DNA of 11,091 bases from JANQFM01 sp035471925. GTDB lineage: Bacteria; Acidobacteriota; UBA6911; RPQK01; DATIPO01. The notes beneath the pieces are model-generated. The model had not been told where the DNA came from. It ran no database searches and saw only the letters and a list, made by a program, of their open reading frames with translations. The DNA lies in assembly GCA_035471925.1 (NCBI GenBank), contig DATIPO010000010.1, forward strand, positions 1-11,091. Direction: 5' to 3'. Positions within the stretch are counted from its first letter, which is position 1. Each line of letters begins with the position of its first letter. Both the position numbers and the translations under genes were made by a program. Shown here in pieces: positions 1 to 7,649 of the stretch.

Positions 1-2088
1 GAACTGGCGCACTGTTTCTTCAATGCGCCGTCCAAGGGCTTCGCTTGCGCCGCTGAAGCGCACATAGAAGGTCGAGCGCCGGTAGGAAGAGCCCATCTGT
101 TGCGCGGGCAAGAAGACGTTGGGACGGATGTCGTCGCGCAGGCTCGCGAAGTGAAGATCCCCCGCCACGCCCACCACTTCAAAGGACTGATTGATTTCCG
201 GAATGAGGGCGGCGAAATCGGCGCTGATGTTGGGTTCAAGAATGCGTCCCAGGGCGTTGCCCTCGATGAGATCGTGGGCGAAGTGGCGGCTGATCACGGC
301 CACTGGCCGTCCAGGGCGGTCGCTGCGCTCGATTGGGCGTCCTTGAATGACGGGAATCCCGGTTGTCTCGAAGAATCCTTCTCCCACATAGCTGATGATC
401 ATGAAGGCATCTTCTACCGGCGTGCCGTCCACCTTGATGGGGAAGGAGGTGACCGATCCGGAGAGCATGCGCTGTCCGCTGTAACTGGCTCTCAGCACCC
501 CCGGAAGGCGCCCAAGCTCACCGTTGAGCCGCTCCGTCAACTGCAAGGTCTCTTCGGGCGAGTAGCCGGCCTGACGGGGATTGACATCGAAGGCTATGAG
601 ATTGTCGGTCTCGAACCCGGGATCGGTGTTCATCAAGCTCAGGACGGTGGAAAGCAGCAGTCCCGTGGCGGCCAGGATGACCACGGCCAGGCACACCTGA
701 GCGGCGATCAAGCCCCGTCCCCACAGCCTTGAGGAGCGGCTTTGGCTGGCGCGTCCTGAGGACGACTTGAGCACCGGGGCTGGGTCGACCGAGGAAGCCC
801 GGAGGGCGGGCAGCAGTCCGAAAGCCAGCCCCACTGCAACGGAGAGCCCCAACGCGAAGGCCAGGATGGTGCCGTTGATCTCGGCGTGGAAGGTGAGTGA
901 GCGGCCGCTGCCCACCAGATGGGCGATCCAGTCTGAGCCCCAGAAGGCCAAGACCACGCCCAGCACCCCAGCGCCCACTGAAAGCACCACCGATTCCACG
1001 GCCAGTTGGCGGATGAGCCGCCGCCGCGAGGCACCCAGCGACGAGCGGACGGCCATCTCGTGCTGCCGGCGCGTGGCCCTTGCCAGCAGCAGGGCCGAGA
1101 CGTTGACCACCGTCAGCAGCAGAATCAATCCCACCAGCATCCCCGTCATGCTGATGCTCTCCTCCAGGCGCTCTCGCTGCTCGGGCTGGCCTTGTCCGCC
1201 GTCCTTGAGGGCCAGCCGGGGCAGGGGGTGCTGGCTGAAGTCGAGATCGGGGTTGTTTTCTTGCAGGCTGTCGCGGACGGTGTTCTGAAAGATGGGCGTC
1301 AGGGCGGCTTCGGCTTGGGCGCGGGGCACGGAGGGGTCGAGGCGTCCCATGATCTGCAGCCACCAGCGGTCCAAGTCGTGGGTGGCGTCTCGGAAGCCGT
1401 GAAGTTCTTCCATCATCGACAGGGGGACGAAAATGTCGGGAGTCGTGCCCAGTTGCAGGGTTCCGCGGAAGGAGGGCGGCGTCACACCCACGATGGTCGC
1501 CGGGATGCCCTTGACGCTGATCTTGCGTCCGACGACGTCTTGGTCGCCTCCCATCCGGTTGACCCAGTAGCCGTGCCGCAGCACCACGACGGGAGGCGCC
1601 TGGGGATCCATGTCGCCGGGATCAACAAGGCGTCCCAGTGCCGGGCTCAGCCCCAATCCGGCGAAGAAGTCGCCCGAGACCATCTGGCCGGAAACTGACT
1701 CGCTGCGATCCTCAAAGCGCAGGTGGACGCTCTCAAGTCCGGTGAAAGCGAAGACCGATTCGAGGACGTTGTTCTCCTCATGGAGATTCTCGAAGAGAGG
1801 GTAGGGCAGGGCATTGGTGCTGCCCATTCCTTCGGGAGTGCGGGTGTTCCAGCCCGAAGTGATGCCCAACGAGATCTCGGGATCGTAGATGTTGTGCAGC
1901 AACACCAGTTCGTCGGGATCGGCGACCGGAAGCTGTTCCAGCAGGACCGCATGAGTGACCGAGAAGAGCGAGGTGGCCCCTCCGATGCCCAGGGCCAAGG
2001 TAATAACGGCCGCCAAGGCCAGTCCCGGTTGTCGCGTGAAGAGCCGGATTCCGAAGTACAAGTCGCCCACGATTCCCCAAGTCCGCAT
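1..2088 (-). CDS. ADOP-type MacB/FtsX permease, C-terminus beyond the window
   Basis: The minus strand is open for 696 codons from an ATG at 2088 to the window edge, with no stop. A perfect AAGGAGG at 2098-2104 lies 9 nt before the ATG. The N-terminus has a membrane segment (residues about 22-46), then a long extracytoplasmic MacB_PCD-like domain (about 50-310). Three more helices (about 313-337, 364-388, 405-430) carry the FtsX-core pattern, including RRQHEMAVRSSLGASRRRLI at 340-359. A fifth helix (about 459-483) opens the second half, followed by a second periplasmic domain that reaches the edge. The duplicated architecture and expected size of about 800 residues fit the 'acidobacterial duplicated orphan permease' group of the MacB/FtsX superfamily. 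The usual N-terminal PadR-like extension is absent. No ABC ATPase gene is adjacent, so the substrate and partner are unknown. It lies 84 nt downstream of copA on the same strand and could be read through from it. Superfamily call firm; ADOP call good. Confidence 0.9.
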   Translation of the reverse strand, partial: MRTWGIVGDLYFGIRLFTRQPGLALAAVITLALGIGGATSLFSVTHAVLLEQLPVADPDELVLLHNIYDPEISLGITSGWNTRTPEGMGSTNALPYPLFENLHEENNVLESVFAFTGLESVHLRFEDRSESVSGQMVSGDFFAGLGLSPALGRLVDPGDMDPQAPPVVVLRHGYWVNRMGGDQDVVGRKISVKGIPATIVGVTPPSFRGTLQLGTTPDIFVPLSMMEELHGFRDATHDLDRWWLQIMGRLDPSVPRAQAEAALTPIFQNTVRDSLQENNPDLDFSQHPLPRLALKDGGQGQPEQRERLEESISMTGMLVGLILLLTVVNVSALLLARATRRQHEMAVRSSLGASRRRLIRQLAVESVVLSVGAGVLGVVLAFWGSDWIAHLVGSGRSLTFHAEINGTILAFALGLSVAVGLAFGLLPALRASSVDPAPVLKSSSGRASQSRSSRLWGRGLIAAQVCLAVVILAATGLLLSTVLSLMNTDPGFETDNLIAFDVNPRQAGYSPEETLQLTERLNGELGRLPGVLRASYSGQRMLSGSVTSFPIKVDGTPVEDAFMIISYVGEGFFETTGIPVIQGRPIERSDRPGRPVAVISRHFAHDLIEGNALGRILEPNISADFAALIPEINQSFEVVGVAGDLHFASLRDDIRPNVFLPAQQMGSSYRRSTFYVRFSGASEALGRRIEETVRQF

Positions 2089-2172
2089 CGTCTGTTTCCT
2101 CCTTGGAGGTTTTCCGTGGTCGTCCCTTAGACGCCGTAATGTAGCAAAGAGTTGGTCGATGTGCGAATTGGA

Positions 2173-4563
2173 CTACAGTTCGATGCGTCGCAGGCGCAGG
2201 GCGTTGGCGATAACCGAGACCGAAGAGAAGCTCATGGCCGCGGCGGCGATCATGGGACTCAGCAGCAGGCCCGTCCAAGGATAGAGGATTCCCGCCGCCA
2301 ATGGGATGCCGAGGGCGTTGTAGACGAAGGCGAAGAAGAGATTCTGGCGGATGTTGCTCATGGTGCCGCGGCTGAGGCGGACGGCCTTGACCAGTCCTCT
2401 GAGGTCGCCTTTGAGCAAGGTGATGCCGGCCGATTCGACGGCGATATCGCTTCCCGTGGCCATGGCGATGCCCACGGAAGCCTGGGCCAGCGCCGGGGCG
2501 TCGTTGACTCCGTCTCCAGCCATGGCCACCCGGCGGCCTTCGTCCTTTTGCAGCTTCTCGATGACGTCGGCTTTGTCTTGAGGCATGACCTCGGCCTGGA
2601 CTTCTTCGATCTCCAGTTCTTGTGCCACGGCCCGGGCGGCGGACTCCGAGTCCCCGGTCAGCATGACCAGCCGCAGTCCGCGCCGATGGAGCTCGCGCAC
2701 GGCCTCGGGGGTGGACTCCTTGATGGGGTCTTGAATGGCCAGTAATCCGGCCAGATCCCCGTCCTCGGCCAGGTAGACTACGGTGGCGCCTTTTTCTCCC
2801 AGTTCCTGAGCCTTGTCGCTCAACGATTGGGTGTCGATGCCGCTGTCCTCCATGAAGGAACGGTTGCCCAGCAAGGCGGGTCGGCCATCGATCTGGCCCT
2901 TGACGCCTCGCCCGGTGACGGCTTCAAAGTCGTCCACCGAGGGCAGCTTCTCGCTGTCGCCGTCCTTCGACTCGGAGTAGGCTTGCAGGACGGCTTCGGC
3001 CAGGGGGTGTTCGGACGGATTCTCCAGCGCCGCGGCCAGCTTCAGCACCTCGTCTTGCCGGCGCCCCTGGGCGGGGACGATCTGAGTCACCCGCGGTGCT
3101 CCCTGAGTCAGCGTCCCGGTCTTGTCGAATACCAGGGTGTCGACTTCTTCCAGCCTTTCCATGGCTTCGGCTTCTTTGGCCAGGACGCCTTCCTGGGCCC
3201 CGCGTCCGGTGGCCACCATGATCGACATTGGCGTGGCCAGTCCTAAGGCGCATGGGCAGGCGATGATCAGGACCGCCACGGCATTGACGATGGCATAAGA
3301 GGGGGCTGGACCCCAGAGCAGCCAAACCAGGAAGGTCACCGCCGCGGCTGCCACGACCGCGGGTACGAAAATCCCTGCCACCCTGTCGGCCACGCCTTGG
3401 ATGGGAGCACGCGAGCGCTGCGCTTCCGAGACCATCTGCACGATCTGAGAGAGCACCGTGTCAGATCCCACCCGGGCCGTCTCCATGACGAATCCGCCTT
3501 TTTGATTGAGGGTGCCGCCGGTGACCTCGTCTCCCTCTGACTTCTCCACCGGGACGGGCTCGCCGGTGACCATCGACTCGTCGACCGAAGAAGAGCCGTC
3601 CACTACCTTCCCGTCCACGGGAATCTTCTCGCCGGGACGCACCCGCAGCCGGTCGCCTACCTTGACCTGATCGAGGGGGACCTCGTTCTCCTGGCCGTCG
3701 TCGCTGATCTTGCGGGCTGTCTTGGGTGCAAGTTCCAGCAGCGAGCGTACAGCGTCCCCGGTGCGTTCGCGGGCCCGCAGTTCCAGCACTTGGCCCAGCA
3801 GCACCAGGGTGGTGATGACGGCAGCCGACTCGAAGTAAAGGGCCACCCAGCCGTCCGGCCCTTTCATCACGGGCGGGAAGATCTGAGGCAGCAGCACGCC
3901 TACTGCGCTGTAAAAGTAAGCCACCCCCGTCCCCAGCGCGATCAGCGTGAACATGTTGAAGTTGAGGGTCTTAAGCGAATTCCATCCGCGCTGAAAGAAG
4001 GGGAAGCCGCCGTAGAGCACTACCGGGGTGGCGAGAATGAACTGGACCCATTGCAGCATGCGGGTGTCCAAGTAGCGATGCACCGGATCCCCGGGAATCA
4101 TGTCCGACATGGCCACGATGAAGACGGGAGCCGTCAGGACCAGCGAGAGCCAGAAGCGGCGGGTCATGCTTTCCAGCTCGGGGTTGTCGCCCTTTTCCAG
4201 GGTCACCTTGCGCGGCTCAAGGGCCATCCCGCACTTGGGGCAGGAGCCGGGTTGGTCCTCCAGGACCTCCGGGTCCATGGGACAGATCCACTCCACCCTC
4301 TCGCCCGGACCGGCCTCGACTTCCTCTTCTTCGTATTCCTGGTCCAGGTAGTGTCGGGGATGCTCTTTGAACTTGTCGAGGCAGCCCTGGCTGCAGAAGT
4401 AGTAGGTCTCTCCCTCGTGTTGGTAGCTGAGGTCGGTCTTGTCGGGATCGACCGACATCCCGCACACGGGATCGGTCGCTTGGCCGCCCGCATCTTCAGC
4501 GTGAGTGTGGTGTCCGGCGTGATGATGATCGGATTTGCGTGGACTGGACTGGTTGTCGCTCAT
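2173..4563 (-). CDS. copA: Copper-translocating P1B-type ATPase, YHS/heavy-metal-binding N-terminus
   Basis: A 796-residue P-type ATPase, probably exporting Cu+ across the inner membrane. I chose the ATG at 4563 because GGAGG (4569-4573) sits 5 nt before it; an upstream in-frame GTG at 4629 adds 22 unlikely residues and has no ribosome site. Order of parts: His-rich start (residues 12-21); YHS-type domain with DPVCGM at 31-36 and YYFCSQGC at 54-61; heavy-metal-binding domain with WICPM at 92-96 and CPKCGM at 108-113; eight predicted helices; actuator TGEP 333-336; metal-site CPC 436-438; phosphorylation DKTGT 480-484; nucleotide-domain SEHP 517-520; TGDS 636-639; GDGVNDAP 683-690. Helix 7 has Tyr-Asn (748-749) and helix 8 has M-x-x-S-S (777-781), the Cu+ (P1B-1) signature; Ag+ is also possible. 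The classical N-terminal CxxC HMA domain is absent. No CsoR, CueR or CopZ gene is next to it. Confidence 0.95.
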   Translation of the reverse strand: MSDNQSSPRKSDHHHAGHHTHAEDAGGQATDPVCGMSVDPDKTDLSYQHEGETYYFCSQGCLDKFKEHPRHYLDQEYEEEEVEAGPGERVEWICPMDPEVLEDQPGSCPKCGMALEPRKVTLEKGDNPELESMTRRFWLSLVLTAPVFIVAMSDMIPGDPVHRYLDTRMLQWVQFILATPVVLYGGFPFFQRGWNSLKTLNFNMFTLIALGTGVAYFYSAVGVLLPQIFPPVMKGPDGWVALYFESAAVITTLVLLGQVLELRARERTGDAVRSLLELAPKTARKISDDGQENEVPLDQVKVGDRLRVRPGEKIPVDGKVVDGSSSVDESMVTGEPVPVEKSEGDEVTGGTLNQKGGFVMETARVGSDTVLSQIVQMVSEAQRSRAPIQGVADRVAGIFVPAVVAAAAVTFLVWLLWGPAPSYAIVNAVAVLIIACPCALGLATPMSIMVATGRGAQEGVLAKEAEAMERLEEVDTLVFDKTGTLTQGAPRVTQIVPAQGRRQDEVLKLAAALENPSEHPLAEAVLQAYSESKDGDSEKLPSVDDFEAVTGRGVKGQIDGRPALLGNRSFMEDSGIDTQSLSDKAQELGEKGATVVYLAEDGDLAGLLAIQDPIKESTPEAVRELHRRGLRLVMLTGDSESAARAVAQELEIEEVQAEVMPQDKADVIEKLQKDEGRRVAMAGDGVNDAPALAQASVGIAMATGSDIAVESAGITLLKGDLRGLVKAVRLSRGTMSNIRQNLFFAFVYNALGIPLAAGILYPWTGLLLSPMIAAAAMSFSSVSVIANALRLRRIEL

Positions 4564-4690
4564 ATCCCCCTCCAGCCAACAGTTTAGGCCCTTTGTCGGG
4601 TCAGTGTTAAGCGCTATGGTGGAAAGCACAGACAGGACCGGGCCAAGAGGGGGCCGGCTGGACGACAGGATCGCAAGAGGAGGCTATTGA
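4564..4690. promoter_or_regulatory. Divergent spacer between copA and the ligase gene
   Basis: This 127-bp spacer must hold the promoters of both divergent genes. On the plus strand TTGTCG (4593-4598), 16 bp, then TATGGT (4615-4620) is a weak sigma70-like pair for the ligase gene. On the minus strand TTAACA (4605-4610), 17 bp, then CTAAAC (4582-4587) is a poor candidate for copA. The two overlap, so transcription in one direction could hinder the other. The ligase ribosome site AAGAGGAGG is at 4675-4683, 7 nt before its ATG. I see no clear copper-regulator dyad. Promoter boxes were picked by eye and are tentative. Confidence 0.35.
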
Positions 4691-5959
4691 ATGACTCGCG
4701 TCGGGATACTTTTCGGAGGACGCTCAGCGGAGCATGAGGTGTCGCTGCAGAGCGCCCGCAATTTAGTGGCCGCTCTCGACCGTGAACGCTACAAGCCCGT
4801 CCTTGTAGGGATTGATAAGGAGGGGCGTTGGCTGCACTATCCAGACGAGCAGCGTTTCCTGGAGAATTCCGACGATCCCGAACGCATCCGCTTGGCTGAG
4901 TGCGGACGTCCCGTCACCCTTCTTCCCTGGAACAACGCCGGTCGCCTGGTTCCGCTGCAAGCTGGGGTTGGCCGCTCCCGCCCCAGTGGAAGTGTTGCCG
5001 GAGCCGGTGACGGATCCATGCGGAACACGGAAACTGACAATGACGAAGCTGCCGGCCAAGGCACGCAAGGCCCGGCAGATCAAGATGGCGGCAACGGCCC
5101 TCGCACCGCTCAAGGCTTTCGCGATGATGGGATCAGTCCGACTGCCGACGCGCCTCAAGTGGACGTGATCTTTCCCGTCCTGCATGGCCCGCTGGGCGAG
5201 GACGGCACCATCCAAGGACTCTTCCGGCTGGCCGAGATGGCCTTCGTGGGTTCCGGTGTGCTGGGGTCCTCGGCGGGCATGGACAAGGACCTGCAAAAGC
5301 GCCTCCTGGGCCAAGCCGGAATCCGCGTGGCTCCCTGGACGCTGCTGCGCTCCCCTGAGGAGGCCGACTTCAAGGCCCTCTCGCGTGAGTTCGGGTTGCC
5401 GCTGTTCGTCAAGCCGGCCAACATGGGTTCTTCAGTGGGCGTTCACAAAGTCTTCGAGGAGGAGGGGCTGCACCGGGCCGTCCGCGACGCGCTGCGCTTC
5501 GACCTCAAGGTTCTGGTCGAAAAGGCCATTCCCGGACGGGAAATCGAATGCTCGGTGCTGGGCAACGAGGACGCCCGCGCCTCGCTGCCCGGCGAGATCG
5601 TGCCCAAGAACGGCTTCTACTCCTACGACGCCAAGTATGTCGATTCTGAGGGGGCCGAGTTGATCGTCCCAGCCCGCATCTCGCGTCCTGAGCTGGTGAA
5701 ACAGATCCAGGACTGGTCCGTCCGCGCTTTTCAGGCCTTGTGCTGCCGCGGACTGGCCCGCGCCGATTTCTTCCTCAGCGACGACAACGAGCTCTACCTC
5801 AACGAGATCAACACCATGCCCGGCTTCACCCGCATCAGCATGTATCCCAAGCTATGGGACGCCACCGGCATCCCCTACCCCGAACTCATCCACTGTCTCA
5901 TTCAACTGGCCCTCGACCACCACCACCGCCGCTCCCAACTGGCGACGTCCTATTTCTAG
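4691..5959 (+). CDS. ddl: D-alanine--D-alanine ligase with a glycine/aspartate-rich insert
   Basis: A 422-residue ATP-grasp ligase that joins two D-alanines for the peptidoglycan stem peptide, in the cytoplasm. The start has AAGAGGAGG 7 nt upstream. Visible motifs: GGRSAEHEVSLQ at 9-20 with the N-terminal catalytic Glu15; VIFPVLHGPLGEDG at 159-172; ATP-grasp KPANMGSSVGV at 241-251; omega-loop FYSYDAKY at 309-316, with Lys315 and Tyr316 matching the Lys/Tyr pair of E. coli DdlB that favours D-Ala over D-lactate; Arg357 and Asp359; and NEINTMPGFT at 371-380, with the Mg-binding Glu372 and Asn374. It resembles the DdlA subtype, usually about 360 residues. The extra length is a low-complexity stretch, about residues 92-155, before the conserved VDVIFP. 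All key residues are present, so I expect an active D-Ala-D-Ala ligase, not a Van-type D-Ala-D-Lac enzyme. It stands alone, away from any mur or fts cluster in view. Confidence 0.96.
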   Translation: MTRVGILFGGRSAEHEVSLQSARNLVAALDRERYKPVLVGIDKEGRWLHYPDEQRFLENSDDPERIRLAECGRPVTLLPWNNAGRLVPLQAGVGRSRPSGSVAGAGDGSMRNTETDNDEAAGQGTQGPADQDGGNGPRTAQGFRDDGISPTADAPQVDVIFPVLHGPLGEDGTIQGLFRLAEMAFVGSGVLGSSAGMDKDLQKRLLGQAGIRVAPWTLLRSPEEADFKALSREFGLPLFVKPANMGSSVGVHKVFEEEGLHRAVRDALRFDLKVLVEKAIPGREIECSVLGNEDARASLPGEIVPKNGFYSYDAKYVDSEGAELIVPARISRPELVKQIQDWSVRAFQALCCRGLARADFFLSDDNELYLNEINTMPGFTRISMYPKLWDATGIPYPELIHCLIQLALDHHHRRSQLATSYF

Positions 5960-5968
5960 GAGGCAGAT

Positions 5969-6007
5969 ATGAGATTTGACGAATCAGCGAAAGGGGCTGC
6001 GCGGTAG
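5969..6007 (+). other. Possible 12-codon small ORF after the ligase gene
   Basis: The sequence TAGGAGG (5957-5963) overlaps the ligase stop codon and lies 5 nt before an ATG at 5969 that opens a 12-residue frame (MRFDESAKGAAR) ending in TAG at 6007. The strong, well-spaced ribosome site is the only support. It could be a small peptide, the start of a decayed gene, or chance. The rest of 5960-6072 has only a weak inverted repeat (ATGAGA 6023-6028, TCTCAT 6045-6050). Confidence 0.2.
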
Positions 6008-6072
6008 TCGTATCCGGTTTCAATGAGAGGAGCATCACGACGTTTCTCATGAAGCCCTAAACATCCGATACA

Positions 6073-6115
6073 GAAAGGGCCGGGAGGCCGCCTTGTGTGG
6101 CGGGCTCCCGGCCCC
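6073..6115 (-). terminator. Strong hairpin terminator of the RRM gene
   Basis: GGGCCGGGAG (6077-6086) pairs with CTCCCGGCCC (6105-6114). After one mismatch the stem continues with CCGCC (6088-6092) against GGCGG (6099-6103), leaving a 6-nt loop. Read on the minus strand, the stem is followed directly by TTTCTGT, as in an intrinsic terminator, 22 nt beyond the RRM stop codon. On the plus strand no T-run follows, so it would end ligase transcripts less efficiently. Confidence 0.8.
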
Positions 6116-6136
6116 ATGTGTTTCGAAGTGAGGCGT

Positions 6137-6430
6137 TTACCAGCGGCCTCCGCCGCCGCCGTGACCGCCTCGCCCTCGTCCCTCGTTGCGGGGACGGGCT
6201 TGGTTGACGGTCAGGCTGCGTCCGCCGTGGTCTTGGCCGTTCAAGTTCTCGATGGCCGTTTCGGCGTCCTCCTGGCTCATTTCCACGAATGCGAATCCGC
6301 GGGGACGGCCAGTGGCGCGATCCTCGGGCATGTGGATGGACGAAACCTCGCCGTAAGACTCAAAAAGTTGCCTGACATCGCCCTCGCTGGAGCTGAAAGG
6401 CAGGTTTCCGACATAAATTCTCATGGACAT
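6137..6430 (-). CDS. RRM-type RNA-binding protein with glycine-rich tail
   Basis: A 97-residue protein with one RNA recognition motif. RNP2 is IYVGNL (residues 5-10) and RNP1 is RGFAFVEM (44-51), both with the aromatic residues that stack on RNA bases. A short Arg/Gly-rich tail (about 80-97) may add non-specific RNA binding. This is the layout of small bacterial RRM proteins such as the cyanobacterial Rbp family, some of them cold-induced, which bind single-stranded RNA in the cytoplasm. Two starts are possible: ATG at 6430, or a second ATG two codons later at 6424. Neither has a clear ribosome site; GAGAA about 10 nt upstream of the first is the best available. It is monocistronic: a terminator follows closely and a long non-coding stretch precedes it. 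The target RNA cannot be told from sequence. Confidence 0.93.
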   Translation of the reverse strand: MSMRIYVGNLPFSSSEGDVRQLFESYGEVSSIHMPEDRATGRPRGFAFVEMSQEDAETAIENLNGQDHGGRSLTVNQARPRNEGRGRGGHGGGGGRW

Positions 6431-6657
6431 ATGTGTGTTCTCGCGCGCCGGTCTAATCGGCGCTCTTCAAATCGATCTCGCCGCGGGGCACCTGATGATG
6501 CTACTCCCTGCATAAAGAAGCTCTGAAAGTCGTTTATGTGGAGCACTGGCTTGTAGTGAAGGGGTCTCGGTAGGAAAACTGCGGAGTCCCGCGTCGCCTC
6601 AGAGGCTTATCCTCGATCAGGTCGCTGCGCTACACGATGTGAAGATTCATCATAGCA
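6431..6657 (-). promoter_or_regulatory. Probable long leader and promoter of the RRM gene
   Basis: On the minus strand, TGCTATGAT (6649-6657) matches an extended -10 element (TGn plus a hexamer with 5 of 6 consensus bases), with no good -35. If used, it gives a leader of about 210 nt. Near its 3' end a perfect 6-bp hairpin (6445-6450 with 6458-6463, 7-nt loop) lies 15 nt upstream of the first start codon. Long structured leaders are common in cold-responsive RNA-binding genes; whether this one is regulated is inference. Confidence 0.3.
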
Positions 6658-7021
6658 CACAATTCTCGCTGTGGACTGCAAGAGAAGGCGAAAATGAGCC
6701 GCCGTGCACTGCGTCGAGGTCTCTGACTCGAACCAGTCGGCGCTTGCGTCGATGGGCAGCCGCAAGTGCAGCAGATCAGCAACACTCTACAATGGGTCGA
6801 GACAGCTACACGCAGTCTGGGTTTTCAGGTTCACGCCGCCAAACACGCCCTGAGAGGCTGGTCGTATGGCCTGCGGCTGGAGCAGTTTGACGCCGGCCGG
6901 GACCCATGCACTGGAGTCGGGCTGGGATCCCATGGGTATTGGGGATTGATCCCTTCTAATGCTGCCCAGGGGCACTACCCCAGCTTTCAGCGCCTCCTGG
7001 GCCAGGCGGCCAAATGCCACT
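6658..7021. other. Gene-poor stretch, no recognised content
   Basis: Together with the leader to its left this makes 591 bp without a recognised gene. Open frames of about 80-110 codons exist on both strands (for instance minus 6787-7119), but none has a credible ribosome site or a recognisable protein, and the minus one overlaps the DUF2911 gene. Short palindromes are present: TGGGATCCCA (6923-6932) overlapping CCCATGGG (6929-6936), GGGAT-TG-ATCCC near 6950, and CCTGG-G-CCAGG (6996-7006). The last lies just beyond the DUF2911 stop and could be a weak terminator, but lacks a T-run. I see no tRNA or known RNA fold. Confidence 0.4.
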
Positions 7022-7552
7022 TCAAGGCGCCAGCGTGAGTTGGGATTGGCCCCGCAGGCTGCCCCACTTGACGCGCAGAGTGATGGCAGGGGGCTGTCTG
7101 TCCGCCTTGGCTGGATCAAGTTCGATGGTCAGGAGGTCGACTGCTTCCGAATCCCTGTGGACGTTGAGAGGAGCTTGGGCCAGCACAGCGTTGGACGTAT
7201 CGCGTATTTGAAGCTCCCAGGAGTCCTGGTCGGCACGGCGAGCCGTAAGGACATAGCTGCCCGCTTCAAGGCGCTTGTCGCCGACTTGCAGGGGCACCTC
7301 GGTCTGAAGGGTAGTAGCGGCGTTCATCCCCATGCGCCAGACCTGGCCGGCCGGCATCATGGCGAGCAAGTCGCGTCCGTTGTGGGGGGGACGCCCGTAG
7401 TCGATTTCAACCTTGCCGCCCGGCAGTTCGCTGCGGGCCAGTCCGCGCTGGACATCGACCTGAAAGGCCAAGAGCGGCAAAGCCGACCACAAGGCGGCGA
7501 TCAACAGACAAACAGACAATTTGGACGCAGGCAGAGCGGATTGATGACGCAT
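7022..7552 (-). CDS. Secreted DUF2911 family protein
   Basis: A 176-residue protein starting at an ATG with AAGGAG (7559-7564) 6 nt upstream. Residues about 10-29 form a signal peptide with a Leu/Ala-rich core and no lipobox cysteine, so export to the periplasm is expected. The mature part matches DUF2911: VEIDYGRPPHNGRDLL (48-63), VWRMGMNAATTL (71-82), a VGDKRLEAGSYVL segment (90-102), a DSWELQI strand (110-116) and a final ITLRVKW strand (157-163). The family is abundant in Bacteroidetes and Acidobacteria and has no established biochemical role to my knowledge. The gene lies 97 nt downstream of the hydrolase-fold gene on the same strand with no obvious terminator between, so they may be co-transcribed. 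Family call firm; function unknown. Confidence 0.9.
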   Translation of the reverse strand: MRHQSALPASKLSVCLLIAALWSALPLLAFQVDVQRGLARSELPGGKVEIDYGRPPHNGRDLLAMMPAGQVWRMGMNAATTLQTEVPLQVGDKRLEAGSYVLTARRADQDSWELQIRDTSNAVLAQAPLNVHRDSEAVDLLTIELDPAKADRQPPAITLRVKWGSLRGQSQLTLAP

Positions 7553-7649
7553 CAGATTCTCCTTTTAGGGGGTACCAGCTTATTTCTACTTCGTTGCTCG
7601 GGCCTCCCGGACTCAGCGACAAGGAAACCCTCGTGACAATCGGTGCTTT

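Noticed and set aside
518..1363. 281-codon open frame inside the permease region
   Set aside because: It is a shadow frame rich in Arg, Pro and Gly; the overlapping frame encodes a continuous, recognisable FtsX-type permease.
4564..4629. Longer copA start at the GTG at 4629
   Set aside because: No ribosome site precedes it, while the ATG at 4563 has GGAGG at the right distance and the extra residues match no domain.
4691..5959. Van-type D-Ala-D-Lac ligase (vancomycin resistance)
   Set aside because: The omega loop has the FYSYDAKY form with the Tyr typical of D-Ala-D-Ala ligases, and no vanH or vanX gene is adjacent.
6700..6760. GGTTCGAGTC on the minus strand, resembling a tRNA T-loop
   Set aside because: The bases on either side of TTCGAGT do not form the required 5-bp stem, and no acceptor or anticodon arm can be drawn nearby.
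6787..7119. 110-codon open frame on the minus strand in the gene-poor stretch
   Set aside because: It overlaps the well-supported DUF2911 gene by about 100 bp, has no ribosome site and no recognisable protein features; such frames are common by chance in GC-rich DNA.
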